Source: Candidatus Corynebacterium faecigallinarum
Lineage (GTDB): Bacteria > Actinomycetota > Actinomycetes > Mycobacteriales > Mycobacteriaceae
Length of the DNA stretch: 64,000 bases
NCBI GenBank assembly: GCA_019120175.1
Contig: DWVP01000014.1
Location: 1-64,000, forward strand
Direction: 5' to 3'
In this document: piece by piece, positions 39,486 through 48,404 of the stretch
How the letters are laid out: every line of letters starts with the position of its first letter
Numbering within the stretch: position 1 is the first letter of the stretch
Made by a program: the position numbers and the translations under genes
Notes under the pieces: generated by a model
Databases searched by the model: none
Told to the model about the DNA's origin: nothing
What the model saw: the letters and a program-made list of their open reading frames with translations, nothing else

Positions 39486-40405
39486 GTCAGCCCGCGGGCC
39501 TGCCGGGCACCGGCGCAGGCCGGACAGTCCGGGTCGGCCATCGGGGTCCAGGACTCCAGGCTCAGTGTTCTCGGATCGAACATCCGACGACTCAACGCCT
39601 CCGGTGGCAGCTCAGTGGGGAAGGGGCGTCCGGCCGACAGCATCTCGTGCACCACCCCGGTGACCACGGTCGCCGCCAGCTCATTGGACACCGCGCTGAT
39701 GGCCGGCACGCTGGTGGAGCTCTGGGCCCGTACCATCCGCCAGTCGGCATCCAACTCCTGATAGGCGATATCTGCACAGCTCAGGCAGGGTGTCACCCCG
39801 GGATTGACCACCGGGCCCACGATCACCCGACCGTCCACCACGGCACAGGGCAGGTGGGTCACCCCGCGTTCCATCAACCGGTAGGTCACATCCGGCGGAG
39901 GGAAGAGCTGGCCGGCGAGGACCACCAGCCCGGCAGGGGTGAGGCGTCCGAACACCGCGGAACCCGGAACGATGGGTTCTGCGGCGATCCCGCGGCGCAT
40001 CAGCGCCTGGACCAGGGTGCTTGACGGTGCTCCGGGCCCGGTGACGTGGACCGGCAGTGGCTGCGGTAGGACGGTCAGCAGCCCGGTGCGCTGCAGTTCG
40101 GCAAGGATGCCACGCGCGTGGGCTGGGGCGATCCCGCAATGGCCCAGGCGGGTCACCAGGAAGGAGCAGGTCACCGGACGTCGGGCCTCGCGGAACACCA
40201 GCATCACCTGGGCAGGTGAGGCACGTTCGGGCAGCGGGAGGACCAGGCTCTGGCCGGGGATCGTGCCGAACTGGAGATGGTCCGGCGGGCGGAGGATCAG
40301 GGCGGTGGCTTCGCGCAGCGTAACCCGGGTGTCGGCGTCGATGCCGGCGACACTGCCAGCGCCGATGCAGGTGTCCATGATGGCCCCGGGACTCGTCCCG
40401 TTCAT
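39476..40405 (-). CDS. Cyclodehydratase/E1-like protein (Rv3196-like), orphan
   Basis: 309 residues. It looks like the ThiF/E1-like, leader-peptide-binding half of TOMM (azole peptide) cyclodehydratases: N-terminal RiPP-recognition-like region, AVFGRLTPAGLVVLAGQLFPP, NPGVTPCLSCADIAYQELDADW, and two CxxC pairs (CLSC, CPAC) for zinc. No YcaO partner or precursor peptide lies nearby, and the homologue in M. tuberculosis is also solitary, so its substrate is unknown. ATG 40405 has an AAGGGGGA ribosome site. Family placement is moderately sure. Confidence 0.65.
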   Translation of the reverse strand: MNGTSPGAIMDTCIGAGSVAGIDADTRVTLREATALILRPPDHLQFGTIPGQSLVLPLPERASPAQVMLVFREARRPVTCSFLVTRLGHCGIAPAHARGILAELQRTGLLTVLPQPLPVHVTGPGAPSSTLVQALMRRGIAAEPIVPGSAVFGRLTPAGLVVLAGQLFPPPDVTYRLMERGVTHLPCAVVDGRVIVGPVVNPGVTPCLSCADIAYQELDADWRMVRAQSSTSVPAISAVSNELAATVVTGVVHEMLSAGRPFPTELPPEALSRRMFDPRTLSLESWTPMADPDCPACAGARQARGLTQV

Positions 40406-40499
40406 GTAAAATCCCCCTTGACTGGCCCCTGTGCCCGGTGCCCCGACGGGCACGGTCCCTTGACAGTGTAGCGGAGAGAAACCGACGGGAAGGTGAATC

Positions 40500-41144
40500 A
40501 TGGCAGGACGGCGGACGACCCCGACCCGGGCGCAGCTCGAAGTCGTGGATGATTTCGCCCCCGATGTCGAGATTCGTCTCTCCGCCCGCCGCGAGCGCAC
40601 CATCGCCGGACGCATGGAGCGCGGCAGGGTGGTTGTCCTGGCACCGATGTCGATGGACGCCAAGACCTTGCGGCGCTCCACCAACGACCTGGTCGACCGG
40701 GTCAGGCGGAAGAACAACGTGGCCGCCGGGCAGGAGTCGGACGATGACCTGCTGCTGCGTGCTGCGGAACTCAACGACAAGTACCTGGAGGGGCGGGCGG
40801 AGTTCGAGAGTGTGCGGTGGGTGTCGAATATGACGCGACGGTGGGCGAGCTGTTCGGTGGCGACCGGTCGGATACGGATCTCCGACCGGCTCAAGGAGGT
40901 CCCCGGCTATGTGCTCGACTCTGTGATCATCCACGAGTTGGTGCACACCTGGATCCCCGATCACGGTGCGGAATTCCATGAGTGGGCGGACCGGGCGCCG
41001 CGGGTGGACCGGGCATCCGGCTACCTGGAGGCGTACGGACGCTGGGGGATCGGCGGCGGGGACGGTGATGCTTCGGGGGACGGGGCCGGTACAGGTTCCA
41101 GCCCGGGCGGGGAGCCGGGCATCTACCCGACCGAGGTCGACTGA
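40500..41144 (+). CDS. YgjP/DUF45-type zinc metallopeptidase
   Basis: 214 residues. The zinc site is HELVHTWIPDHGAEFHEWADR (HExxH plus a downstream His/Glu), preceded by the DUF45 signature VRWVSNMTRRWASCSVATGRIRISDRL. Members are predicted soluble metal-dependent hydrolases; no substrate is known. A C-terminal Gly/Asp/Ser tail is low complexity. GGAAGGTG ribosome site before ATG 40500. It is divergent from the cyclodehydratase-like gene. Confidence 0.88.
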   Translation: MAGRRTTPTRAQLEVVDDFAPDVEIRLSARRERTIAGRMERGRVVVLAPMSMDAKTLRRSTNDLVDRVRRKNNVAAGQESDDDLLLRAAELNDKYLEGRAEFESVRWVSNMTRRWASCSVATGRIRISDRLKEVPGYVLDSVIIHELVHTWIPDHGAEFHEWADRAPRVDRASGYLEAYGRWGIGGGDGDASGDGAGTGSSPGGEPGIYPTEVD

Positions 41145-41168
41145 ACCACTTCCGTGTCGTGGATCCGG

Positions 41169-41259
41169 AATCCATCACACCTCGGGCGATTCCCATATGC
41201 TAAGACCCGCAGGTCATAGAACTGCGGGTCGAGAGTTTGCGGCGGCGGTGTGATGGATT
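41169..41259. terminator. Nested inverted repeats between convergent genes
   Basis: An inner hairpin GACCCGCAG/CTGCGGGTC (41204-41212, 41222-41230) is enclosed by a perfect 13-bp outer inverted repeat AATCCATCACACC (41169-41181) and its complement (41247-41259). The inner hairpin suits a bidirectional terminator; the outer pair is unexplained. Confidence 0.7.
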
Positions 41260-41281
41260 GTCCAGTTGCCGCCGCTGCCGG

Positions 41282-42886
41282 CTACTTGTCGGAGTTGGAC
41301 GCTCCGTCGTCGCCGTTGTCACCGCTGTCGCCGTTGGTGTCCGAGTCGTCGCCGCTGCTGTCGGCGTCGTCGGAATCCTCGGCATCGCTGTCGTCCTCGG
41401 TCGAGGCGCCCTCACCGGGCCCATCGAAGCCCTTGTTGAGTTCGCGCTCCAGCTTCTCGATCTCGCTGATCGGGTCGAAGCTGGCGGAGTCCTCCATCGA
41501 GGCCAGCACCGAGTCGATGAACTCGGCCGGGGCATCCAGGTCGGCGTCCACCGGGAGGAAGTCGGGGTGGTTCCACACCTCGTCACGACGCTCGATGCCG
41601 ACCGCCACGGTCAGTCGACGCCACAACTCGGCGGCCTCCGAGGCCTTCGGTGCGGACAGGCTGATGCCCACCGCCTTGACCAGGGCATCCATCCCCGGCT
41701 GGTCCTTGTCGCGGTACATCGACCAGGCGGCACCGATGCTGGCGGCGACGGGCAGCCGGTCGCCCAGTGCCTCGCCGACGACCAGGTCGACCCAGCCCTC
41801 GATCAGCGACAGGCTGGTCTCCAGACGGATGCGTGCGTGGTCGGTCGAGGAGACGACGGTCGGAGACAGGTCGGAGTCCTGCAGCTGGGACATCATCTCC
41901 TGCATCTTCTCCGGGTCGCCCAGCATCTCCGGGTTGAAGTTCTGGCTGGCCTCCTCCATCGCGGAGTTGTCCAGGCTCAGGCCGGTGGCGAACTCCTCGA
42001 CGTCGAGGATGACCCGTTCGACGAGCCACGGGACGTGCTGGAACAGTCGCAGGTGTGCGGCCTCGCGGGCGGCGAGGTAGATCAGCGTCTCCCGGCGCTC
42101 CGCCCCCAGTTTCTTCGACAGCTCATCGAGCTGGGAGGTGTTCACCGCCGCCACGGACCCATCGGCCAGGGGGATCCCCCACTGGGTGGACATGGCGACC
42201 GTGCCGGCGAGCTGGCCGAGGGTGCGGCCCAGCTGCATACCGAAGTTCATGCCGTTGATCTGGCTGAAAATGCCGGACATCGGCCCCAGCTGGGAACGGA
42301 TCTCCTCGGGCAGGCCGTCCATCGTCGCCGCACCGAGCTTCTCGGCGAGCGGGTTGATGACGCGCTTCCACCGCGGCAGAGTCTCATCAAGCCACTGGGA
42401 GCCGGTGAAAGCCACCGATCCGGTCGCCCCAGCGGGCAGGACGGTGACTTCATCCAGCCACAGTTCGACCAGCCGGACGGACTCGGCGACAGCCTGGCTG
42501 TCCTTCGCCGCGGGCTGCTTTCTGGCGGCGGCACCGGTGAGCTGCTGGCGGGCGATGCGCTCAGCCATGGCGTAGTTCACCGGGCCCTGGGCGTCCGGCG
42601 AGTTCATGTCCCGCCCGAATCCGGCGAGCATGTTGCCGAACTGGCCGAGGATGTCGCCGAGTCCCGGGCCCTGACCGCCGGCTCCACCTGCGCCGCCCGT
42701 ACCGCCAGCTCCACCTGCGCCGCCGGGGCCTCCGGCACCGGGCGCGCCGAAGAGGAAGCCGAACGGGTTGGCTCCGAAGCCGAAGGGGTCGTTGTTTCCG
42801 GAGTTCCCGTTTTCGTCGTCCCGTCGGCGACGCTCGTCGTCTGACTCGTCGTCGGGACCGTTGACACCGAATCCGAAATTGCTCAT
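41282..42886 (-). CDS. DUF2342 zincin-like protein (Rv3195-like)
   Basis: 534 residues. N-terminus: Gly/Pro/Phe-rich (NPFGFLFGAPGAGGPGGAGGAGGTG); core: the TIGR03624/DUF2342 domain with YLAAREAAHLRLFQHVPWLVERV; C-terminus: very acidic Ser/Asp/Glu tail (EDDSDAEDSDDADSSGDD). The family is annotated as putative zinc-dependent protease, but the motif reads REAAH, not HExxH, so catalysis is doubtful. TACGCT lies 6 bases before ATG 42886 without a ribosome site (leaderless candidate). It is divergent from the PDZ/Lon-like protease as in mycobacteria. Confidence 0.85.
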   Translation of the reverse strand: MSNFGFGVNGPDDESDDERRRRDDENGNSGNNDPFGFGANPFGFLFGAPGAGGPGGAGGAGGTGGAGGAGGQGPGLGDILGQFGNMLAGFGRDMNSPDAQGPVNYAMAERIARQQLTGAAARKQPAAKDSQAVAESVRLVELWLDEVTVLPAGATGSVAFTGSQWLDETLPRWKRVINPLAEKLGAATMDGLPEEIRSQLGPMSGIFSQINGMNFGMQLGRTLGQLAGTVAMSTQWGIPLADGSVAAVNTSQLDELSKKLGAERRETLIYLAAREAAHLRLFQHVPWLVERVILDVEEFATGLSLDNSAMEEASQNFNPEMLGDPEKMQEMMSQLQDSDLSPTVVSSTDHARIRLETSLSLIEGWVDLVVGEALGDRLPVAASIGAAWSMYRDKDQPGMDALVKAVGISLSAPKASEAAELWRRLTVAVGIERRDEVWNHPDFLPVDADLDAPAEFIDSVLASMEDSASFDPISEIEKLERELNKGFDGPGEGASTEDDSDAEDSDDADSSGDDSDTNGDSGDNGDDGASNSDK

Positions 42887-42977
42887 GACCCGAGCGTACC
42901 TGCGTTACCTCCTCCTCCCCAGCGTGTTCCGTGCGCTCACAGCGAACAGGTATCCCGGGGTATCGGGGTACAGGCTG

Positions 42978-42983
42978 TAGAGT
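42978..42983 (+). promoter_or_regulatory. Candidate -10 of the PDZ/Lon-like protease gene
   Basis: TAGAGT, exactly 7 bases before the GTG start at 42991; no ribosome site, so probably leaderless. Confidence 0.45.
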
Positions 42984-42990
42984 ATGCGGG

Positions 42991-44193
42991 GTGAGTTTCC
43001 GCAGCACCTACCCGAAGTCTTCGTCAGGATCCTCGTCTGGGTCGGCAGACGAGTCACAGGACACCGCGTCCGGGCGCGCCCGGACGACTGCCGGGCGACG
43101 TCGGATACAGACCGTCGCTGTGGGCATGGTCCCGGTGATCGCCCTGGCTGCACTACTGGCGGTGCCGTCGGTCCCGGGTACCGACATTGACCTGAGCGTG
43201 CCCTATGCCGCGGAGGGTGAGGGGCCGACCTATGACACGCTGGGTGAGGTCAACGGCACCCCGGTCGTCGACATCACCGGGACCCAGGCCGACCTGGAGG
43301 AGACTTCCGGGCAGTTGAACATGACCACGGTGGCTGTCCGCACCAAGCTCAGTCTGGCCGAGGCGATGCGCCGCTGGCTGGCCACCGACGACACCCTGGT
43401 GCCGGTGGAGCAGGTCATCCCCTCGGACTCCACCCCGGAGGAGGTCGCACTGCGGAACGCCCAGGCCTTCGCCGCCTCGGAGTCCAATGCCACGGTCGCG
43501 GCGATGGCCCACCTGGGCCGCCCGTTGGAGACCACGGTCTACGAGCTGTCCGAGGGGGCCCCGGCGGACGGGATCCTGCGGGAGAACGACGTCATCACCG
43601 CCGTCGACGACACCGAGGTCACCGTCCCGGCGGATGTCGCGAAGACCATCGCCGGGTATTCTCCCGGCGACGAGGTGGAGTTGACCGTGAACCGGGGAAG
43701 TGAGGAGCTGACCGAGAAGGTCACCCTGGGGGAGGTTCCGGAGGAGTTGCAGGGGACGTCCGGCACGGCCGAGGACGCCGGGGCCAGCGAGGGCGCCTAC
43801 CTGGGCGTCACCATGGTCGCCCAGCCGGCAGGCGACCTGAAGGTGCGCTACAATCTGAAGGACATCGGCGGGCCCAGCGCCGGGTTGATGTTCTCCCTGG
43901 CGGTGGTGGACAAGCTCTCGCCCGGCGAGCTGACCGGCGGGAAGTTCGTCGCCGGCACCGGCACGATATCTGCAAGTGGCTCGGTCGGGTCGATCGGCGG
44001 CATCACCCACAAGATCGCCGCCGCCCAGGGTGCCGGGGCCGAGGTCTTCCTCGTGCCCGACGGTAACTGTGCCGAGGCCGCCAGCCGTAGCTACGACGGC
44101 GACATCGACCTGTTGAAGGTCGATTCCCTGGAGGGTGCGGTGGATGCCCTGGAGGCGTACAGCAATGGGGAGGACGCGCCGACCTGCGGTTAG
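42991..44193 (+). CDS. Membrane-anchored PDZ/Lon-like serine protease (YlbL/Rv3194c-like)
   Basis: 400 residues: Ser-rich N-terminus, one TM (VAVGMVPVIALAALLAVPSV), an extracytoplasmic region with a PDZ domain (ETTVYELSEGAPADGILRENDVITAVDDTEV) and a C-terminal Lon-type proteolytic domain. The nucleophile is the Ser in DIGGPSAGLMFSLAVVD, and the dyad Lys is in GGITHKIAAAQGAGAEVFLVP. Lon-like proteases without an ATPase act outside the membrane. GTG 42991 is chosen over the upstream ATG at 42931 because of the spacing to TAGAGT. Confidence 0.9.
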   Translation: MSFRSTYPKSSSGSSSGSADESQDTASGRARTTAGRRRIQTVAVGMVPVIALAALLAVPSVPGTDIDLSVPYAAEGEGPTYDTLGEVNGTPVVDITGTQADLEETSGQLNMTTVAVRTKLSLAEAMRRWLATDDTLVPVEQVIPSDSTPEEVALRNAQAFAASESNATVAAMAHLGRPLETTVYELSEGAPADGILRENDVITAVDDTEVTVPADVAKTIAGYSPGDEVELTVNRGSEELTEKVTLGEVPEELQGTSGTAEDAGASEGAYLGVTMVAQPAGDLKVRYNLKDIGGPSAGLMFSLAVVDKLSPGELTGGKFVAGTGTISASGSVGSIGGITHKIAAAQGAGAEVFLVPDGNCAEAASRSYDGDIDLLKVDSLEGAVDALEAYSNGEDAPTCG

Positions 44194-44233
44194 TTCTCGG
44201 CGATCAGTCCTCGGGGATCAGTCCTCGGGGGTT

Positions 44234-44815
44234 TCAGTCTTCGAAGGTGTAGCGCAACATTGCCGTGACCCCCGGGGCCAGTTCAGCGTCCTCCAACCCG
44301 CCGAGCAGCTCGACCTTGTCCTCGGCGAAGGGGTCGGAGTCAAGCTCCTCCTCGGTGGGACGCAGCTGCAGCAGGGTGCGGTCCGGCCCGCCGTCGATCA
44401 CGCCGGTGAACAGTCGCGCCTGGCGGGGCTCAGCGGCACCGGCGGCGCCGTCAGTACCGTCTGCACCACCGGCGGAGTTGCGGAAGACGATCTCCTGGGC
44501 GAGCACTGCGCCGACGACGACCTCGGGCCAGCGCACCGTGGAGATGTAGTCGCCGAGTTCGTCGGAACCGGGACGCAGGTGGTCCGGCAGGTCGTCCTGC
44601 ACCACCAGGGCAAACGGGGCAGCCCCGGTCCCGTCACCGTCCGACGAGTCGTCGCCGGTATCGCCGGCGGCCAGGACGTCCTGCACCAATTCCGCTGGGA
44701 CCAGCGCAAACAGGGTCGCGGGACGGTCCCACCCCTCGGCGTGGACGAAGTCGACGGCCTCGCGCAGGGCGGCATTGAGCGGGCGGATGTCGGACTGGAA
44801 GTTACTGGCGTTCAT
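44234..44815 (-). CDS. PPA1309 family protein
   Basis: 193 residues, cytosolic, function unknown. Family features: AALREAVDFVHAEGWDRPATLFALVPAEL, STVRWPEVVVGAVLAQEIVF and an acidic C-terminal half with RLFTGVIDGGPDRTLLQLRP. Two short Gly/Asp/Ala loop expansions (GDTGDDSSDGDGTG, GGADGTDGAAGAA). It is divergent from the UPF0182 gene, its usual neighbour in actinobacteria; the shared spacer contains AGTCTAGA, giving a TAGACT box in this direction. Confidence 0.8.
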   Translation of the reverse strand: MNASNFQSDIRPLNAALREAVDFVHAEGWDRPATLFALVPAELVQDVLAAGDTGDDSSDGDGTGAAPFALVVQDDLPDHLRPGSDELGDYISTVRWPEVVVGAVLAQEIVFRNSAGGADGTDGAAGAAEPRQARLFTGVIDGGPDRTLLQLRPTEEELDSDPFAEDKVELLGGLEDAELAPGVTAMLRYTFED

Positions 44816-44932
44816 CTTCTGCGGACCTCACGATGACGGCGGACGGATGCGATCAGTAGTCTAGACGGTGAGAATCATGCCGCCGGGCACCCCTGGCCGC
44901 ACCCTGACCGACAGCAGGAGAGAACCGAACCC

Positions 44933-47900
44933 TTGAGCATCCCGGAAATCCCCACACCCGGACGCAGATCGAAGATCCTCGGCGTCGTCGCCGTGGTCGT
45001 CGCTCTGTTGTTCTTCCTCGTCCCGGTAATCGTGTCGAACTACACGGAACTCCAGTGGTTCCGGTCGATCGACTACCAGGCCATCTTCCTCGGCGTCCTC
45101 GCCACCAGGGTGGTGCTCTTCATCATCTTCGGTCTGCTCGCCGGGCTGATCGTGTGGGGCGCCTGCTTCGCGGCCTACCGCTCGGCGGCCAAGCGCTCCG
45201 ATGACGACGAGCTCGAAGACATCACCGACCTCTCCGACCTGGGCATGGAGTCCGGCGGATCCCCGCTGTCGCAGAACCGCGAGGAAATCCGCAAGGCGCT
45301 GCGTCCCTTCCTCATCATCGTCCCGCTGGTCGCCGCACTCGCCGCGGGCATGATCGCCCAGGGCAACTGGCGTATCGTCCGGATGTTCTTCTCCGGCGGG
45401 GACTTCGGCGTCACCGACCCGCAGTTCCAGAAGGACCTGGGCTTCTACGCCTTCACCCTGCCGATGCTGCAGTTCGTGCTCTCCACCCTGTCGATCCTGT
45501 TGATCGTCGCTTTCCTGGTGAACCTGCTGGGCCACTACCTGCTCGGCACTATCAGCACCGGTAACCCGCGGATCGGTGAGAAGGCCAGCATCGGTGCCCC
45601 GGCACGCAAGCAGCTGGCCATCATCGCCGGCGTCTGGATGCTGCTGAAGGCCGCGGACTACTGGTTCCAGCGCTACGGCCTGCTGAACAAGCAGCACGAG
45701 ACCTTCACCGGTGGTTCCTACACCGACATCAACGCCCTGCTGCCGGCCAAGATCCTGCTGCTGATCGTGGCGATCTTCGTCGCCGCGATGTTCTTCAGCT
45801 CCATCGTCCTGAAGGATCTGAGGGTTCCGGCCCTGGCCGTCGCCCTGATGGTGGTCGCCAACCTGGCGATCGGTGTCGGCTGGCCGGCCATCATGGAGCA
45901 GTTCTCCGTCAACCCGAACCGTGCGGAGAAGGAGCGAGAGTACATCGCCCGCAACATCGAGTCCACCCGCCAGGCCTACGGCATCGAGACCCGTACCGAC
46001 TCCTCGCGTGAGGACTACGAGAACGAGGACGGCCAGGTCATCTACGAACGCGGTTGGGGCGGACAGGCATCCGGTGACGCCAGCGAGCGTCGCTCCATCG
46101 CCGACGACGACGCCACCCTGTCGAACATCCGCCTGCTCGACCCGGAGGTGCTCTCCCCGACGTTCACCCAGCAGCAGCAGCTGCGTAACTTCTACGGCTT
46201 CCCCGACGACCTGTCGGTGGACCGCTACGAGGTGGACGGCGAGATGCGCGACTTCGTCGTCGCCGCTCGTGAGATCGACCCGAACGCCCTGTCGGGCAAC
46301 CAGACGGACTGGATCAACAAGCACACCGTCTACACACACGGCAACGGCTTCATCGCCGCTCCGGCCAACAAGGTCGACGAGGTCGCGCAGGACGCAGCCT
46401 CCGCACGTGGTGGCTACCCGATCTACACCGTCGCCGACCTGCAGAACATGGCCGAGGACGAGCTCAGCGGTGAGCTCGACGTCGAGATGGAGCAGCCGCG
46501 CATCTACTTCGGCCCGGTGATCGCCGGCTCCCAGGAACAGAACGCCGACTACGCCATCGTCGGTGACGACGGCTCCGGTACCGACCGCGAGTACGACACC
46601 GACAACTCCAACTACACCTACACCGGCTCCGGCGGCGTGGGCGTGTCCAACATCTTCAGTCGCGCGATGTACGCCGCGAAGTACCAGGAGATGAACATCC
46701 TGCTGTCGGATGTCATCGGCCCGGACTCGAAGATCCTCTACGACCGTGACCCGCGCGAGCGCGTCCACAAGGTCGCCCCGTGGCTGACCACCGACTCCAA
46801 GACCTACCCGGTGGTCATCGACGGCAAGATCAAGTGGATCGTCGACGGCTACACCACCCTGGAAGACCTGCCGTACGTCGAGCGCACCCAGCTGGACTCC
46901 GCCACCGCCGATACCACCACCGACGACCCGGCCTCCGTGCAGCGCGCGGTGACCAACCAGGTCAGCTACATCCGTAACTCCGTCAAGGCCGTCGTCGACG
47001 CCTACGACGGCACCGTGGACCTCTACGAGTTCGATGAGAAGGACCCGGTGCTGAAGGCCTGGGAGGGCGTCTTCCCGGACGTCGTCCAGCCGAAGGAGGA
47101 GATCAGCGACGAGCTGATGAGCCACCTGCGTTACCCGGAGGACCTGTTCAAGGTCCAGCGTGAGCTGATCACGAAGTACCACGTGGACGACCCGGGCGTG
47201 TTCTTCACCAACGACGCCTTCTGGTCCGTGCCCAGCGACCCGACCGCACCGGAGGGTCAGCAGGAGCTGGCCCAGCCGCCGTACCACGTGGTCGCCACCG
47301 ACCCGGAGACGAACCAGCCCAGCTTCCAGATGATCACCCCGTTCCGTGGTCTGCGTCGTGAGTTCCTGTCGGCACACATGTCAGTCAGCTCCGACCCGGA
47401 GACCTACGGCCGTATCTACGTCCGCCAGCTGCCGACGAACACCCAGACCCAGGGTCCGAAGCAAGCACAGGACACCATGATGTCCTCGGACGAGATCGCC
47501 CGTGAGCGCACCCTGCTGCAGGGTTCCAATGACCTGACCAACGGCAATCTGCTGACCCTGCCGGTCGGCGACGGGCAGATCCTGTACGTCGAGCCTGTGT
47601 ACTCGCAGCGCGCCGACCAGGAGTCCGCCTTCCCGAAGCTGCTGCGCGTGCTGGTCAGCTACAACGGCCAGGTCGGTTACGCCCCGACCGTCGGCGAGGC
47701 TCTCGAGCAGGTCGGCATCGACCCGGACGCGGTGACCGAGATCTCCGAGTCCGGTGGCGAGGCCGCCGACGAGAACGCCGCCGCCGCCGAGGGTGATTCG
47801 GACTCCGATTCGGATTCCGGCTCCAACTCGGATGACGACGATGATGCATCGACGTCCACCGGCAGCACCGGTGGTGGCAGCGACAGTGACAGCGGTTCTG

Positions 47901-48034
47901 AGCCGAGCGATTCTGAGATGGCCGCCATCCGCGACGCGATGGAGAAGGTCAACGACGCCCGCGAGAACGGCACCTTCGAGGAGTTCGGTCGCGCACTGGA
48001 CGAGCTGGACAAGGCCGTGGCCGACGCCCAGTAG
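44933..48034 (+). CDS. UPF0182 family large membrane protein (Rv3193c-like)
   Basis: 1033 residues, function unknown. The N-terminal third holds about seven membrane segments (VVAVVVALLFFLVPVIVS, GVLATRVVLFIIFGLLAGLIVW, LRPFLIIVPLVAALAAGMIA, FVLSTLSILLIVAFLVNLL, ILLLIVAIFVAAMFFSSIV and others). The rest is a large extracytoplasmic domain, ending in a Ser/Asp-rich disordered stretch and a short helix (MEKVNDARENGTFEEFGRALDELDKAV). Start is TTG 44933, supported by AGGAGAG 10 bases upstream. Long, well-conserved family of actinobacteria and cyanobacteria. Confidence 0.93.
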   Translation: MSIPEIPTPGRRSKILGVVAVVVALLFFLVPVIVSNYTELQWFRSIDYQAIFLGVLATRVVLFIIFGLLAGLIVWGACFAAYRSAAKRSDDDELEDITDLSDLGMESGGSPLSQNREEIRKALRPFLIIVPLVAALAAGMIAQGNWRIVRMFFSGGDFGVTDPQFQKDLGFYAFTLPMLQFVLSTLSILLIVAFLVNLLGHYLLGTISTGNPRIGEKASIGAPARKQLAIIAGVWMLLKAADYWFQRYGLLNKQHETFTGGSYTDINALLPAKILLLIVAIFVAAMFFSSIVLKDLRVPALAVALMVVANLAIGVGWPAIMEQFSVNPNRAEKEREYIARNIESTRQAYGIETRTDSSREDYENEDGQVIYERGWGGQASGDASERRSIADDDATLSNIRLLDPEVLSPTFTQQQQLRNFYGFPDDLSVDRYEVDGEMRDFVVAAREIDPNALSGNQTDWINKHTVYTHGNGFIAAPANKVDEVAQDAASARGGYPIYTVADLQNMAEDELSGELDVEMEQPRIYFGPVIAGSQEQNADYAIVGDDGSGTDREYDTDNSNYTYTGSGGVGVSNIFSRAMYAAKYQEMNILLSDVIGPDSKILYDRDPRERVHKVAPWLTTDSKTYPVVIDGKIKWIVDGYTTLEDLPYVERTQLDSATADTTTDDPASVQRAVTNQVSYIRNSVKAVVDAYDGTVDLYEFDEKDPVLKAWEGVFPDVVQPKEEISDELMSHLRYPEDLFKVQRELITKYHVDDPGVFFTNDAFWSVPSDPTAPEGQQELAQPPYHVVATDPETNQPSFQMITPFRGLRREFLSAHMSVSSDPETYGRIYVRQLPTNTQTQGPKQAQDTMMSSDEIARERTLLQGSNDLTNGNLLTLPVGDGQILYVEPVYSQRADQESAFPKLLRVLVSYNGQVGYAPTVGEALEQVGIDPDAVTEISESGGEAADENAAAAEGDSDSDSDSGSNSDDDDDASTSTGSTGGGSDSDSGSEPSDSEMAAIRDAMEKVNDARENGTFEEFGRALDELDKAVADAQ

Positions 48035-48077
48035 AAACCCGGTTGGAAACACCCGGAAACTGTGTCGGAGCAGGCGA

Positions 48078-48107
48078 TTTCACATCGCCGCTCCGGTGCG
48101 TTACAGT
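48078..48107 (+). promoter_or_regulatory. Promoter of the initiator tRNA gene
   Basis: TTTCAC (48078-48083) and TACAGT (48102-48107), 18 bases apart, 56 bases before the tRNA. Confidence 0.5.
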
Positions 48108-48162
48108 AATGGAGTCGCCAACGAGGGCGGGGCACACAATGTCCTGCTGGTTGGCAACCCGT

Positions 48163-48236
48163 CGCGGGGTGGAGCAGCTCGGTAGCTCGCTGGGCTCATA
48201 ACCCAGAGGTCGTAGGTTCGAATCCTGCCCCCGCTA
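48163..48236 (+). tRNA. tRNA-Met (CAT), initiator type
   Basis: A complete cloverleaf of 74 bases without encoded CCA: acceptor CGCGGGG/CCCCGCT, D arm GAGC...GCTC, anticodon stem TGGGC/ACCCA with the three G-C pairs next to the CAT loop, T arm GTAGG TTCGAAT CCTGC. The unpaired first position (C1 against T72) and the GGG/CCC anticodon stem are initiator-tRNA features. Its 3' 28 bases form part of attL of the following island. Confidence 0.95.
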
Positions 48237-48237
48237 C
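48209..48237 (+). repeat. attL: 29-bp direct repeat at tRNA 3' end
   Basis: The 29 bases starting GTCGTAGGTTCGAATCC and ending CCGCTAC are repeated exactly at 51464-51492. They cover the T arm and acceptor 3' strand of the tRNA, the usual attachment core of tyrosine-recombinase elements. Confidence 0.92.
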
Positions 48238-48246
48238 TAGGAAAGA

Positions 48247-48284
48247 AAGTGCAGGTCACCGGAGTAATCCGGTGGCCTGCACTT
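48247..48284 (+). terminator. Hairpin directly after the tRNA
   Basis: 17-bp arms (AAGTGCAGG TCACCGGA and complement, one G-T pair) with a GTAA loop; lies in the island and replaces the original tRNA terminator, which is now at 51500-51527. Confidence 0.8.
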
Positions 48285-48292
48285 CTGTGTAT

Positions 48293-48313
48293 GGACCGTT
48301 TACGGACCGTTTA
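48293..48313 (+). repeat. Bipartite 21-bp repeat, copy 1
   Basis: GGACCGTTTA followed by CGGACCGTTTA, preceded by AT. Copies 2 (49321-49341) and 3 (51340-51360) share layout and orientation; candidate recombinase arm site. Confidence 0.75.
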
Positions 48314-48404
48314 TCCGGGGAAAAACGGGGGTGGTGTTCGCCGCGACTTTCGAACACCCGAAACGGTGTTCTAGTCGTGGCACGCTTCGAATCGTTACCT
48401 CGCC

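Noticed and set aside
44202..44230. Tandem GATCAGTCCTCGGGG duplication before the PPA1309 stop
   Set aside because: A single short duplication in a non-coding gap; no sign of function beyond slippage.
44861..47377. 838-codon minus-strand frame opposite the UPF0182 gene
   Set aside because: Antisense shadow; no start with ribosome site and no recognisable domain.
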